NCBI GenBank assembly: GCA_002310215.1
Contig: DBYR01000039.1
Coordinates: 1 to 64,000, forward strand
Direction: 5' to 3'
Length of the DNA: 64,000 bases
Source: Bacteroidales bacterium UBA1181
GTDB taxonomy: Bacteria; Bacteroidota; Bacteroidia; Bacteroidales; Paludibacteraceae
Part shown: positions 8,793 through 20,600 of the stretch, in pieces
Numbering within the stretch: position 1 is the first letter of the stretch
How the letters are laid out: each line of letters begins with the position of its first letter
The notes under the pieces: generated by a model
What the model was told of the DNA's origin: nothing
Database searches by the model: none
What the model saw: only the letters and a program-made list of their open reading frames with translations
Translations under genes and position numbers: made by a program

Positions 8793-8800
8793 CAAATATA
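8793..8800 (-). promoter_or_regulatory. -7 box for the 8680 transcript
   Basis: CAAATATA on the plus strand reads TATATTTG on the minus strand, a perfect -7 box about 115 bases upstream of the ATG. No good -33 is visible at the expected spacing. Apart from this box and the terminator at 8973-9013, the 8723-9033 gap shows only AT-rich sequence. Confidence 0.35.
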
Positions 8801-8972
8801 ATAAAAATAGCGGATATTGTGAAATCGGGAATATGTATTTCTGTTGATTTTAGTTAATTTGAATGTTAAATTTTCGAATGTATTTTATAACATTTGACCG
8901 GCTTGTTTTTCGGAGTTTAGGATATGAATCATAAGACAGGAGATGGATGTTAAAAAAACTATCCTAAAGTTG

Positions 8973-9013
8973 TTAAAAACAAGGAGGGCGTGTGAACGAA
9001 TCACACGCCCTCC
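8973..9013 (-). terminator. Strong intrinsic terminator after the TSP3-OmpA gene
   Basis: A perfect 13-bp stem (8983-8995 with 9001-9013, loop ACGAA) is followed on the minus strand by a T-rich tract (8974-8982 region). It lies 20 bases after the stop of the OmpA gene at 9034. Confidence 0.85.
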
Positions 9014-9033
9014 GCCATTCTTTTGTCGGAATT

Positions 9034-10533
9034 TTATTTCTCGAATCTTACCTTGAACTCGACACGGCGGTTCTTAGCGCGACCAGCCTTTGTCTTGTTG
9101 TCAGCTACTGGTTGGTCTTGACCGAAGCCTGCGGAGCTCAAACGAGCTGACTCTACGCCCTTGCTTTCCAAATAAGCCTTAACGGCTGCTGCACGATCCT
9201 CAGAGAGTTTTTGGTTCTTCTCAGCCTTTCCAACGTTGTCAGTGTGACCGTTGATGGAGAGCTTGTAAGAAGGATTCTCCTTCATGATCTTAACGACGTC
9301 GTCCAAAATCTTGTTAGAAGACTTCTTAATCTTAGCAGAACCAGTCTCGAACTCGATACCGTTCAAAGCTTTCTCGAATACTTTCTTAACCTCTTCCTTG
9401 ATCTCAGGGCAACCCTTGTTCTCCTTCACACCTGCAACCTCAGGGCAAACATCCTCGAAGTCAGCGATGCCGTCGCCGTCCGTATCCTTAGGACAACCCT
9501 TCTCGTCAACCATGCCATTTGCCAAGTTTGCGCCGGCAGGAGTGTCTGGGCACTCGTCTTTGTAGTCAGCCACACCGTCACCATCGGAATCCTTAGGGCA
9601 ACCCTTCTCGTCTACACCCTTAGCGAGTTCCTCAGCGGTGTTCTCAGGACATTGATCCATGTAGTCTCCTACACCGTCACCGTCGGTATCCTTAGGGCAA
9701 CCGTTAGCGTCTACACCCATAGAAACCTCGTCAGCGGTGTTGTTCGGACATTTATCCAAGTAGTCAGCCACACCATCTCCATCGGAATCCTTAGGGCAAC
9801 CATTCTCGTCTACGCCCATAGCGATCTCCTCTGGAGTGTTGTCAGGACATTTGTCCTTGCTGTTCTCCACGCCGTCGTTATCCCTATCCTTGTTGAGGGC
9901 GAAGCTATATACGATACCCAAGTTGTGCAAGAGGTGTTGGTCGCAGTAGTTGCCACAGTTCCTGTTGTCAGGGATATCACCGTTGCCGATAGGGTAACCG
10001 TAAGTGGCGAAGTAGCGGATGGAGAATGCGTCGTTGATTCTCAAGTCGCATCCAAGACCGCCGCCCAATGCGAAACTGATAGCTTTGTTGTCGTCTGTTG
10101 TGGTTTGGAAACCTTTATCTTCGTTGTCCAATCCATAGATAGCTCTGGCTCCCAAAGAAATGAATGCGAATGGGTGAAGAAGCTTTTCAGCGTATTCCTC
10201 GCTGTGGAGGAACTTATACTTTCCTTGAACGGCTCCGAAGCCCAATCCGGACTTGAATTCGCCGTCAGTAGGGTTGAAATCTCCCCCCTTTGTTCCGTAG
10301 CGTCCCCACAATGCGTGAACACCTACGTCGAATCTTTCGTTCATGAAACGCTCAACCGTAAATGATGCTGAACCGTAAAAATCGCTTGCTGGATGGAAGA
10401 AGTGATTGCCCCAATCGTTCGCAGCTTCTACTTTACCTCCATAGAGACCCACGCTCCATGGCTTTTCCTTGTTTTGCGCCGCAACTGATAGAGTTGTCAA
10501 AGCGGCACAGACGAATACGAAAATCCTTTTCAT
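9034..10533 (-). CDS. OmpA-family protein with thrombospondin type 3 repeats
   Basis: The 499-residue protein has a signal peptide (about 1-19), an eight-strand-type outer-membrane barrel (about 25-210), then tandem TSP3 calcium-binding repeats (about 213-375). The repeats show the pattern DSDGDGVADYLDKCPNN, about five to six copies, each with a CP pair. The C-terminal OmpA peptidoglycan-binding domain (about 390-497) has LSINGHTDNVG and ends NRRVEFKVRFEK. This is the usual Bacteroidota barrel-TSP3-OmpA layout. It lies 160 bases downstream of a PorP/SprF-like gene and a giant T9SS adhesin on the same strand, but it has its own -7 box and terminator. A structural and possibly surface-organelle role is inferred. 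Confidence 0.85.
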   Translation of the reverse strand: MKRIFVFVCAALTTLSVAAQNKEKPWSVGLYGGKVEAANDWGNHFFHPASDFYGSASFTVERFMNERFDVGVHALWGRYGTKGGDFNPTDGEFKSGLGFGAVQGKYKFLHSEEYAEKLLHPFAFISLGARAIYGLDNEDKGFQTTTDDNKAISFALGGGLGCDLRINDAFSIRYFATYGYPIGNGDIPDNRNCGNYCDQHLLHNLGIVYSFALNKDRDNDGVENSKDKCPDNTPEEIAMGVDENGCPKDSDGDGVADYLDKCPNNTADEVSMGVDANGCPKDTDGDGVGDYMDQCPENTAEELAKGVDEKGCPKDSDGDGVADYKDECPDTPAGANLANGMVDEKGCPKDTDGDGIADFEDVCPEVAGVKENKGCPEIKEEVKKVFEKALNGIEFETGSAKIKKSSNKILDDVVKIMKENPSYKLSINGHTDNVGKAEKNQKLSEDRAAAVKAYLESKGVESARLSSAGFGQDQPVADNKTKAGRAKNRRVEFKVRFEK

Positions 10534-10593
10534 CTTTGAAAAATTAGTTATGTTTTAATAATTTATTTGTATTTTATTTTTTACAACTTTATG

Positions 10594-10601
10594 CAAATAT
10601 A
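10594..10601 (-). promoter_or_regulatory. -7 box of the TSP3-OmpA gene
   Basis: CAAATATA (plus strand) reads TATATTTG on the minus strand, 60 bases before the ATG at 10533. The -33 region is poor. It allows the porin to be expressed separately from the upstream adhesin-PorP pair. Confidence 0.45.
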
Positions 10602-10695
10602 GTCTAAATTATGTAAATGAAACTAAATTTGTAAAGATATTTTTCGCACATTCGTCGATTTTATTACGCCTTTATGGTTGGTCTCCTCCCTGTGT

Positions 10696-11688
10696 TTATT
10701 TCCTGAAGTAACGTGTGTATTTTTTCTTGCTTCTTCCGTAGTTGGCGAAGCACCCTTTCCCTTTCTCCCTTATTTTGAACTCTAACCCCAGCTCGTGTGT
10801 GCCGTAGTTTCCGTGCCTTAGATTGGAGAAGTTGTAGTCGTAGGAGTAGTATGCCCTGAAGAACCCGAAAGAGAATCCTGCGAGGAATCCCACCTCATTG
10901 GGGATTTTGTAGGTGGCTCCCACGTAGAACAAGTCTGTTGGTTGGTTATCGTACTCGTTCACGTAGTAGTAGTAAAGCGATAGTTGATGTTTGGTCACGT
11001 CTTTGGACTTCGTTTTCTCGTCTCCTCTGTAATAGTAGATCGAGTATGCTGGTGATAGTCTCCACCATTCCGATGTCTGCATGTTGTAGTTCATGAAGCC
11101 ATAGAAGGTTTTGTTCATGGTGACTTCTTCTGTTCCTTTCAGTAGGTGCATGGCGGATGCGCCGAACTCGAAGTTCTGGAGCAGTATCTCGAATCCGGCA
11201 TCTACATCGGCCGCGTTTCCTTTTTCCAGGCACTCGACCACTTTTGCTATGTTTTGGCTGTCATAGCGTTCGTCGTTGACTATCTCGTCCGAGTTGAATC
11301 CCTTGTTCATCATTCCCGCCGCGGCTCCGAGGTTGAGGTAGGAGTCGTCTCCGATGGGTATGCAGAAGGAGTAGTCCACCTTGGGGTTAATCATGTGTTG
11401 GTAGCCGATCTTGTCCGCCAACACGTTTAGCCCGACCTGCGAATGTGCTCCTAAGAAGAAGTATTTGCCGGAAAAGAACAAATCTTTGGGCATGCCGTCC
11501 AAGTTTACCCACTGCAACCTTCCACCTACTTGGATGGTCGCATATTGTAGCTCTGGAATGTAGGCTGGGTTGAAGAAACTGTATTGCAGTTGTTTGTTCG
11601 TGAAGTAGGGCATCTCTTGTGCGGAGATGCTCATTGCCGTGAGCAAGGTGGCGATAACGTATTTGATTCTCCTTTTCGTGTTCATCAT
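10696..11688 (-). CDS. PorP/SprF-like outer-membrane protein
   Basis: The 330-residue protein has a signal peptide (after MMNTKRRIKYVIATLLTAMS). The mature start YFTNKQLQYSFFNPAY is typical of the PorP/SprF family, which carries an N-P-A motif near the N-terminus. A beta-rich body follows, ending KYTRYFRK. PorP/SprF proteins sit in the outer membrane and dock T9SS type-B cargo at the surface. The start is tandem ATGs at 11688 and 11685. The adhesin's TGA overlaps them, so the two genes are translationally coupled. An upstream in-frame start at 11802 would lie inside the adhesin and lacks a signal peptide. It is probably the dedicated partner of the giant adhesin. Confidence 0.8.
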   Translation of the reverse strand: MMNTKRRIKYVIATLLTAMSISAQEMPYFTNKQLQYSFFNPAYIPELQYATIQVGGRLQWVNLDGMPKDLFFSGKYFFLGAHSQVGLNVLADKIGYQHMINPKVDYSFCIPIGDDSYLNLGAAAGMMNKGFNSDEIVNDERYDSQNIAKVVECLEKGNAADVDAGFEILLQNFEFGASAMHLLKGTEEVTMNKTFYGFMNYNMQTSEWWRLSPAYSIYYYRGDEKTKSKDVTKHQLSLYYYYVNEYDNQPTDLFYVGATYKIPNEVGFLAGFSFGFFRAYYSYDYNFSNLRHGNYGTHELGLEFKIREKGKGCFANYGRSKKKYTRYFRK

Positions 11689-14600
11689 CTTACAACCGTT
11701 ATGTATCCTGTCCTGATTTTCTTTTCTCCTTTGTCGAAGTAGGTGAGCGAGTAGAAGTAGGTGTCCTCCGAAGCGGGCTCTCCCTTGTAGGTGCCGTCCC
11801 ATCCGTTTCCGTCATAGATGAGCGTTCCGACCCTGTCGTAGATCTGCACATCGTAGTTCTCCATGAAGATGTAGGAACCGTCCGCGATCATGGTGTTCGG
11901 CACGAATATGAACGGATCGATCTTGAGGATGGTGCTGGTGCTCTTCCTACAACCGTATTGGTGCTCTACCGTCAAGCTCACAGGAATGTCTCTCCTGCTG
12001 TGGATGAGCGTGTCGTTATAGACGTGGGAAACCTCGTTGCTGGTTGAGTCGATCCATGTGCGTCCGTCTCCGAAGTTCCAAATGAACTTGTACAAATCGC
12101 TTCCGTCTGGCGTTGTGGTCTCCTTGAATTCAACCTCCTTCACGTCGTCGCTCAGCGCATATTCGGTGTCGTTGATAGTGCTGTAAGCTATGACTGGATC
12201 TTCGAGGTATGCGACGCTTACAGTGATGCTCTTGGTCGCTTGGCATCCGTTCTCGTCGATTCCTGTCACTTGGATCCTCCTGTCCACGTCTGCTATGAAC
12301 CTGATGTTCCGATCCGTCAGCAAGGTGTCTCCCATGTGCCATTGGATATTGGTGAGTGCGTCTTCCACGCTGAGTATGACGAGTGAGTCTCTACAACTTG
12401 TCACATTGCCGGTGACGGTAAGGTCTTTGTAAGGGTAGGCGTCCACCGTGAATTCAAAGGTGTCTTTACATCCTAACTCCTTTTCCGTTGCGATCAGCAT
12501 GAAGTCGCTCTTCTCGTAGATCGGCTCGTTGTAGGTGATCCCTGTTTTGATTGTGCCGTCGGTGAGGTTGTTCCACTCGAATTCACGGGCGTTCTCTCCC
12601 TTGGCGGTGAAGTTGGCGAGGCTACCGTAGCAGTAGGTGCTCTCTTGCTTCTCAACCTTCAGGTTGTCCACTTGGTGCATGTTGATGGTCAACGTATGGT
12701 GTGCGGTACAGCCTTCGTCGTTGTGGACCGCGATCTCATATTGACCGCTCTTGCCGATATTTTGGCTGAGATTGCTGTAACGGATGTCGTCCGTGATGTT
12801 CCACAATGTGTCGATATGTTCCGTCACGTTGTTCTTCAGGATAACGTCGTCGATGGTCACGATATTCCTTGCGCAGGTGTCGAACGTGAGTTCCCTTGGC
12901 TTTACAGCGTTGTGGAATGTTACGCTTACGCTGGTATCCGCGAAGCAGTAGATGTCGTGGAATTTGCTTCGTCCTTCTACTTGAAGTGTCCTTGTCTCGG
13001 CCTCATTGGACGATAACGTGATGGACGGAGTTTTTTCTCCGTTGCTCCATTCATATTGTTCAGCACCTTCGGCAACCAATGTGACGGCTTTGTCGGTGCA
13101 GGCATCTCCTCCGCCTGTGATTTTCAGTACGATTGGCTGGTTCACGTCGACGATGAGGGTGGCCGTGTCGTGACACACGTTCATGCTGTCGGAGAAGTAG
13201 GCGAAGTAGGTGTTGCTCTTATTCACATTTTCCTCATTGAAGGCTTGCCCGTCAATGTTTTTGAATGAGACGATGTACTTCGGTGTTCCTCCTTGATAGC
13301 TGCTTCGTGAGAATTGGTTCAAATCTACCGCCTCACCGTAGCAGATTGCTGTGTCTTTGTCTATCGCATGGATGGCCGGATAGATGGTGATCATCGCAGA
13401 GTCTGCCTCGCTCACACATCCGCTGACGTCTTGAACTTGACGGATGAGGAAGAGTTTTTGTGTGGCGACGTCCGTAGTTATGGAGGTCCTATTGGTATCT
13501 ATCCTTGATGGGAATATCGAGAGGTCTTCCCATACCAGACGTACGCCTGCGCTGTTGACATTTCCTGCCAACTCGTACGATCCTGTGTTTTGGCAGAAGT
13601 TCTGGTCCGCGATGTTTGGTCGGATTGGTTGCTTGTTGAAGAACAACTGGAGCGTTCCTTCCGATTGACAGGTGAGTCCATCTCCTTCGTATTGGTAGGT
13701 GACGCGGTATTGACCTCCCTCTGAGACGGAGTCTGCTTGATTGGTCTTGTCCACTGCTGACCCGTTCTGCAGGAGTTCATAGGCGACGGCACTGATGCTG
13801 TTCGTATACTCCTCCGCCTTGGCTGCTTTTCCTGTGAATTGTACTAAGTTGACAGTGTTTGGCTCGCAGACTGTGGTGTCTTTCAGTTGTATACGGATCT
13901 GTGGCAGTACGGTCACGTCGATTTTTGCCTCCTTGCTTGAACATTGTGTCTGCATGTTTACTTGGGAGACATTGTAACGGGTCTCTCCTCTTTCAAGGAT
14001 GGAAGTGCGTGCCTCTTCGTTTACGTTGAATAGGGTGTCGCCGCTCTCGTTGGTCCAAACCAATCCGAGTGTCTCTCCTGATCTTGCGTTCATGTTGATC
14101 GTCAGTGGCTGGTCTGCACCCGCCGTGTCTTGACAGAACCTGAAGGCTGTGTCGGATAGGGTGAGAGGGTTCTCATTGACCTTGATGGTGACCTCGATGC
14201 TGTCTTGGCAGTAGAGCGTGCCGATCTTCTTCTCTCCGATGAGGCGGAAGGTCTCTGTTTGTGCCACATCTTTCGCATAAGGGAATGATGCGCCGCCTGC
14301 ATTGTCTCCATTCTCGCGGATCCATGTGTAGGTGTCCGCATTGTTCGCGGTAAGTCCGGTCACCTCGTCTCCTTGGCAGATGAGGGTTGAGCCTTCTGTT
14401 GATACGGCAAGTGAGTCGTATACGATCACCTCAGTGGTATCGAACCTCTCGCAACGGGAGATGGCTTCGGTCGCTTTGGTCACGTACTTTCCGGATGCGC
14501 CGACGTGGGCTGGGTCTGAGATGGTGGACAGACTGCCTGAATCGTTCACCTTGTAGTAGGAAATGGCCTTCTCCTCTGGACTGCCATAGTAGGCTGCTCC

Positions 14601-17600
14601 GGCCTTCTCCTGCAGGTCTACAGTGGTGGCGTAGCATGCCTCCATGAGGCCGATCGGTCGGAATCCAATGCTCTCCCTCACGTCGAAGTCGAAGGTGTCA
14701 GGTTCACTGAGACATCTTGTCTTTAGATCGATGGCGAACAGATTGTAACGTGTTTTGCCGTATTGGGTGGTGGAGAGTGTCAGCGTGTCGGCTGTCGTTT
14801 CCGCACCTGCGGTCTTCCATACGAAGGATTGGTTCACGCTGTTACCACCAGTCTTCTTGGCGGTGAGTTTCACGTCGCCGATGCCTTGGCAGAGGATCGT
14901 GTCGCCGATGAGTTGAGGCACGCCTGGTTGCTGGTGGAACTGGATAGAGATCGTCTTGCTTGCGTCGCACTTGTTCTCGTCGGTGTAGAATACCGTGTAC
15001 ATGCCGCTTTCGCTGATGGCGGTCTCATTGCTGATGGTGGTTCCATTCAGTTCTGTGCGGACGTAAGTCGGTTGCGTTCCTCCACTGATGCTCTTCGCAA
15101 GGTTCGTCATCAAATCGTAGGTGAATGGTTGGCAGATCGTGTCTGGGTTGTCTAACCCGATGGTGATCTGTGGGTTCACGTTGATGGTGACGTTGCTGCG
15201 TGGGCTGATACATCCAGTGTTTCTGTTGGTGGTCTCAATCTGATACTTGAAGGCTGTGGCCTTCGTCTTCTCCACTTGGATGGTCTCGTCGTTGGAGAAG
15301 AGCGTGCTGTCCGTATTGAACCATTGGATGCTGTAGGCGCTGATGTCGCTGCTGCTACGTCCTAAGCTGATCTCCTCTGTGCTTGTGGCGCTGGTGTCCT
15401 GGCAGATGAAGATGGTGGTGTCGCCGAACTTTGCAGGGTTCACGTTGACTGTTATCTTCTTGCTGACAGTGTCGGCGCAGGTGGTTCCGTTCAACTTCTC
15501 TATGAGTATGAAGGTGGTATCCTGCATGATCTCCTTGTAGGTGAAGGAAGCCGTGGTGTTGAGCGTCTTTTCGTCTCCTTTTATCTTCCATGCGTAGGAA
15601 ACAGGGCGCTCGTCTCCGACTGCCTTCAATTTCACGTCGTTGCCTTCGCAGAGGACGTCAGCTCCTTCGATGGTGAAGGTTGGCAATTGGTGGAAGATGA
15701 GTTTTAATGAGTTTTCGGCGGTACACTTCGATTGGTCATCCTCTATCGTGAATTGGTAGTAGGAGGTGTCTTGTTTCGAGCGTGTCACCTTGCTCAGTTC
15801 GTTCTCTCCGACCACATACCCATTTTCGGTAGCGTTGAAGACCAGAGTGGTGTGTGGGGTTTGGTTGATTGTGAAGGAGGCCATCGCCTGCTCGTAGAGG
15901 TTGACTTCTTCGCCCGCACAAAGCTCCATCGTTCCGTCATTGCCCAATGGAGTCACCTTGATGGCTTCTTTCACAATGACGATGATGGTGTCGTCTTCAC
16001 TGAAGCAACCCGTCAATACGTTTTTGCTGAAAGCGATGTATTGGGAGGTCGGTGGAGTGCTTGGTATCTCTATCGTGTCTCCGTAGAGGGTGGACTTGTG
16101 GTCGCCCCAGAAGATGGAGGTGGTCTGTTTGTCGTTGCTATGGGAAGCCGTCAAATGCAGTTGCCCGTTGCTCTGGCAGAAGTAGATGGTATCCAATCCG
16201 TTCTCGATGATAGGGGTGGATGGCTTCTGGTTGATGGTGACATAGACGGAGTCGGTAGCGGAACATACGCCATCCACAACAGTGTAGGTGTATAGCATAC
16301 TATCGATGTTGTTCGTGTACTCTATTTGGCTGGCCTCCGCATCGGTGATGGCGGATGATGTGCCGTTGATGATCTTCCCGTAGGTGATGTCGCAGCTACC
16401 GATGTTGGTGATGTTGGTGGTGGTCGATGCGGTGAGGTAATCCGTCACCTTGCCCTTGAAGTCGATGACCTCAGGTTGGCAGACAGCCGGAAGATCCTCC
16501 ATGTCCAGCTTGATGGCCTTGTTGACCACGAACGGCACGACGGTATCCTTGTAACATCCCGTAATTTTGTTGTACTGACGGATGGTGTACTTGATGGTAC
16601 GTGACTTGCCTGCCACGCTCGTTGTATCTGTGTTGATCGGGTTGGCGATGGAGTCACCCTTCTCGTCGAACCATTGGATAGCGAGCTCGGCCAACGGGTT
16701 GGTGGCAGTCTCGTTTCTGGTCACGGGGATCAGATGAGTGCCGGAGAGTTGACAGAAGGTGTCGCTGAGGACGGTAGCCGCAACAGGGATCTCACGCACG
16801 TCCATGGAAACCATCAGGGAGTCGTAGCAAGTGAGTCCGACGGCAGGGAAGGTCTCTGTCGCTTTGAGATAGATGGACTCGCTCTTCTCCGAATTGAATC
16901 GGGTTGGGTCGTTGATGAGCATGCCGTCTGTTGCCCTGAACCATTCGTAGAGGTAACCTCTGTTAGGCGTAGGGAGAGCGGTGTCTTGGTATTGGCAGAC
17001 AGTGATAGGGTCGATTGGGTCGATCACTGGCAATCCATGGAATACGATGGTCGCTGTGTCTGTGAATCCGCAACCGCTGACGTGGTCTTTGATCTGGATG
17101 AGGTAGCGTGTCGTGTCGGTCTCGTTCTTCGCCTTGGTGGAGGCTATTTTCTGCGAGATCGCTTGGCTGGCTGGTGTGACACCGTTCATTTTGAAGATGT
17201 CGAAGCGGATGTCGCGTACGCTGTTCTTTGTGTTCTTGTCCACTTGTTCCTGAACCATTTGGATGAGGTCGATGGAGTCGCGGAAACAGAGGTCACGTGT
17301 GCCAATTGGTTTGAAGTCGATAGGGAAGGAGATGACCGCATGGATGGAGTCGATATCGCTGGTACACTCCGTCTCCTCGTTCTTGACGAAGGCCATATAG
17401 TCGCCGTAGTTAGCGGAGATCTCAAGTTCATTGCCTGTGACTTCGGAAGTATATTCACCCCAATGAATTTTGGTCGGGTACTTCGCCTCGTTGTCGTTCT
17501 CCGCATGGAGGATGATCGGGGCATCGTCTTGGCAGAAGTAGATGGTGTCCTTGCCATTCTCGATGATTGGCTTGGACGGTTTCTTGTTGATGGTGACGTA

Positions 17601-20600
17601 TACCGAATCGGAAGCGGAGCATACTCCGTCGACTACGGTGTAGGTGTAGAGCACGCTGTCGAGGTCTTTGGTGTACTCTATTTGGCTGGCCTCCGCATCG
17701 CTGATGGCGGTTTGCGCACCGTTGATGATCTTTCCGTAGGTGATGTCGCAGTTGCCGATGTTGGAGAGGTTGGTGGTCGTCGATGCGGTGAGGTAATCCA
17801 TCACCTTGCCCTTGAAGTCGATGACTTCAGGTTGGCAGACAGCGGCGAGGTCTTCCATCTCCAGACGGAGAGCTTTGTTGACCACGAACGGCACGGTGGT
17901 ATCCTTGTAACAGCCAGTAACCTTGTTGAACTGACGGATGGTGTACTTGATGGTGCGTGACTTAGCGTTCACGATCGTCGTGTCAGTGTTGATCGGGTTG
18001 GCGATGGAGTCACCCTTCTCGTCGAACCATTGGATGGAGAGGTCAGCCATTGGATTGGCCGCCGTTTCGTTGCGTGTCACAGGGATTAAGTGAGTGCCGG
18101 AGAATTGGCAGAAGGTGTCGCTGAGCACGGTGGCTGCGACAGGGATCTCACGCACGTCCATGGAGACCATGAGGGAGTCGTAGCAAGCGAGTCCGACGGC
18201 AGGGAATGTCTCCGATGCCTTGAGGTAGATGGATTCGCTCTGCTCCGAATTGAATCGGGTAGGGTCGTTGATGAGCCTGCCGTCCGTTGCCCTGAACCAT
18301 TCGTATTGGTAGCCTCTGTTCGGAGTTGGAAGGGCAGTGTCTTGGAATTGACATACGGTGATCGGGTCGATCGGATCGATCACTGGCAACCCGTGGAATA
18401 CGATGGTGGCGGTGTCTTGGAACTCGCAACCGCTGACATAATCCCTGATTTGGATGAGGTAGCGTGTCGTGTCGGTCTCGTTCTTGGATTTTGTTGAGGC
18501 TATTTTCTGCGAGATTGCTTGACTGGCAGGTGTGACGCCATTCAGTCTGAAGATGCTGAATCGGATGTCACGCACGCTGTTCTTTGTGTTCTTATCCACT
18601 TGGTCCTGAACCATTTGGATGAGGTCGATGGAGTCGCGGAAGCAGAGGTCTTGTGTGCCGATCGCAGAGAATTCGATAGGGACGGAGATGACCGCATGGA
18701 TCGTGTCGACGTCGCTGACGCAACCCGTCTTCTCGTTCTTGGTGAAGGCCATGTAGTTACCGTAGTTAGCGGTGATCTTAAGCTCGTCGCCCGTGACGGT
18801 GGAAGTGTACTCGCCCCAATAGATTTGGGTCTGGTACTTCGATTCGTTATTGTTCTTCGCATGGAGGATGATCGGCGCATCGTCCTGGCAGAAGTAGATG
18901 GTATCCTTGCCACCCTCAATGACAGGCACGATTGGCTTTTTGTTAATGGTGACGAAGACAGTGTCGGTGGCTGAGCATACATTGTCAGCATCGGTTACGG
19001 TGTAGGTGTAGAGCACGCTATCCTTGTCCATTATGTATCGCAGTTGTTTCGCATCCGCCTCGCTGAGTGCTGTGGTTGATCCATTGATGATCCTTCCGTA
19101 TTGGAATTGCAATCCAGCCATGTTGGCGAAATAGGTGGAACCGATGTTTTTTGAGATATAATCCACTACAGTGTCTGGCAGGGAGATAATATCTGGTTCG
19201 CAGACGGCCGACAAATCATGCATGTTCAGCACAGGGGTCTTCTTGAGCGTCACGTAGATGGAGGTGTCTTTGAAGCAAGAGGTGCTGGTATTGGTTTGTC
19301 TAACCGTATACTTAATTCTCTTGGTGAGGTCGTTCATGACAACCGTATCGGTTACGATAGGGTTGTTGATGGAGTCACCGTTAGCGGAGAACCACTGCAG
19401 TTTCAGATTCGCCGCCGTATTGTATATGTCGTTGGACGGCTGTACGGTGACGTTGATCTTCTTGTTTGGATTGTTCTGACAGAAGGCCGTGTCGCTCGTG
19501 AGTGCGTTGGCAGGGGTAGGGTAGACGGTCACGTCCACGTCGAAGGTCTCCTTACAGCCTGTTGCCTTATCCTCTTCTGTCAGTGTGATGGTCTCGTCTG
19601 CGGTGAGGGCGAGTAGGGTAGGATTGCCCTCAATCTTATCGCCGGCACTTCTTCTCCAAGTGTAGTTGTAGCTTGACTCTGTTGGAGTAGGGAGTGTTAG
19701 GTTCACACCTTGGCAAGCCTGCAGTTGGTTAGGCACGATGGCATTTGGCAGTCCGTGGAATATGATGGTCGCGGTATCTTTCACATCACATCCGCTGATT
19801 GTGTCGGATATGCTGATGAGATAGCGGGTCGTATCGCTCTCATATCTGCTCTTGGAGGATGTCACATCTCCGGTTATCTCTACTCCTCTTGAGGTCCCGA
19901 CCAGCAGGTAAATCTTGTGCTGGATGCCATCCTTTGGAATCACTCTGTCGTTGTGTTTCAGCAACCTTTTGACGGTGTCATGTATTGCGATCGACTCGCC
20001 GTAGCATAACTCCTTCGTGCCGAATGATTTGTAGTTGATCGTGTTGGAAACTTTCACTGTGATGGTGATTGGCTTTCCGACACATTGAGTGACAGTATCC
20101 CTTTGGTAAACTTCGTATGTGGCGTTGATGTCACCTCGGGTGATGACGGTGTCGTTTGGCGTCCATTCGATTTTCGTGTCTATGTCGTTCACGTCTATGG
20201 AAGCGTTGATCCTCTGGGTCAGACTTACGGTGTCCCCATTGGCGCAGAGGTATACCGTGGTGTCTTCGTTCATCTGAGGCAATTCAGGTTGTTTGTTGAT
20301 GATCACGTCTATCGGGACCTTTGCGCCTTCGCAGAAGGTCTGGGTGTTGGTGAGGGAAACATAATAGAGGTTGTTTCCTTTCGCTTCCGTGTACTTTCCT
20401 GCCTCTTTCGCCAGAACGTAGGCGGAGTCGGTCTCCGCAATGATGTCCTTGTTCTTGTCGAAATAGTTGATTAGGAGAGGTTCTGTGCCGTTGTATTGGA
20501 CGTAGTTCTTGACTTGTACGCTATCGTCTCCTTGGCAGAGCACGATGTCCTCCACCTTCGGCAGGGCTCTTACGGAGTCGTTGACAACGATCTCCACGTT

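Noticed and set aside
11688..11802. Longer N-terminus for the PorP/SprF-like gene
   Set aside because: The extra residues are Arg/His-rich shadow of the adhesin; the signal peptide begins at the tandem ATGs.
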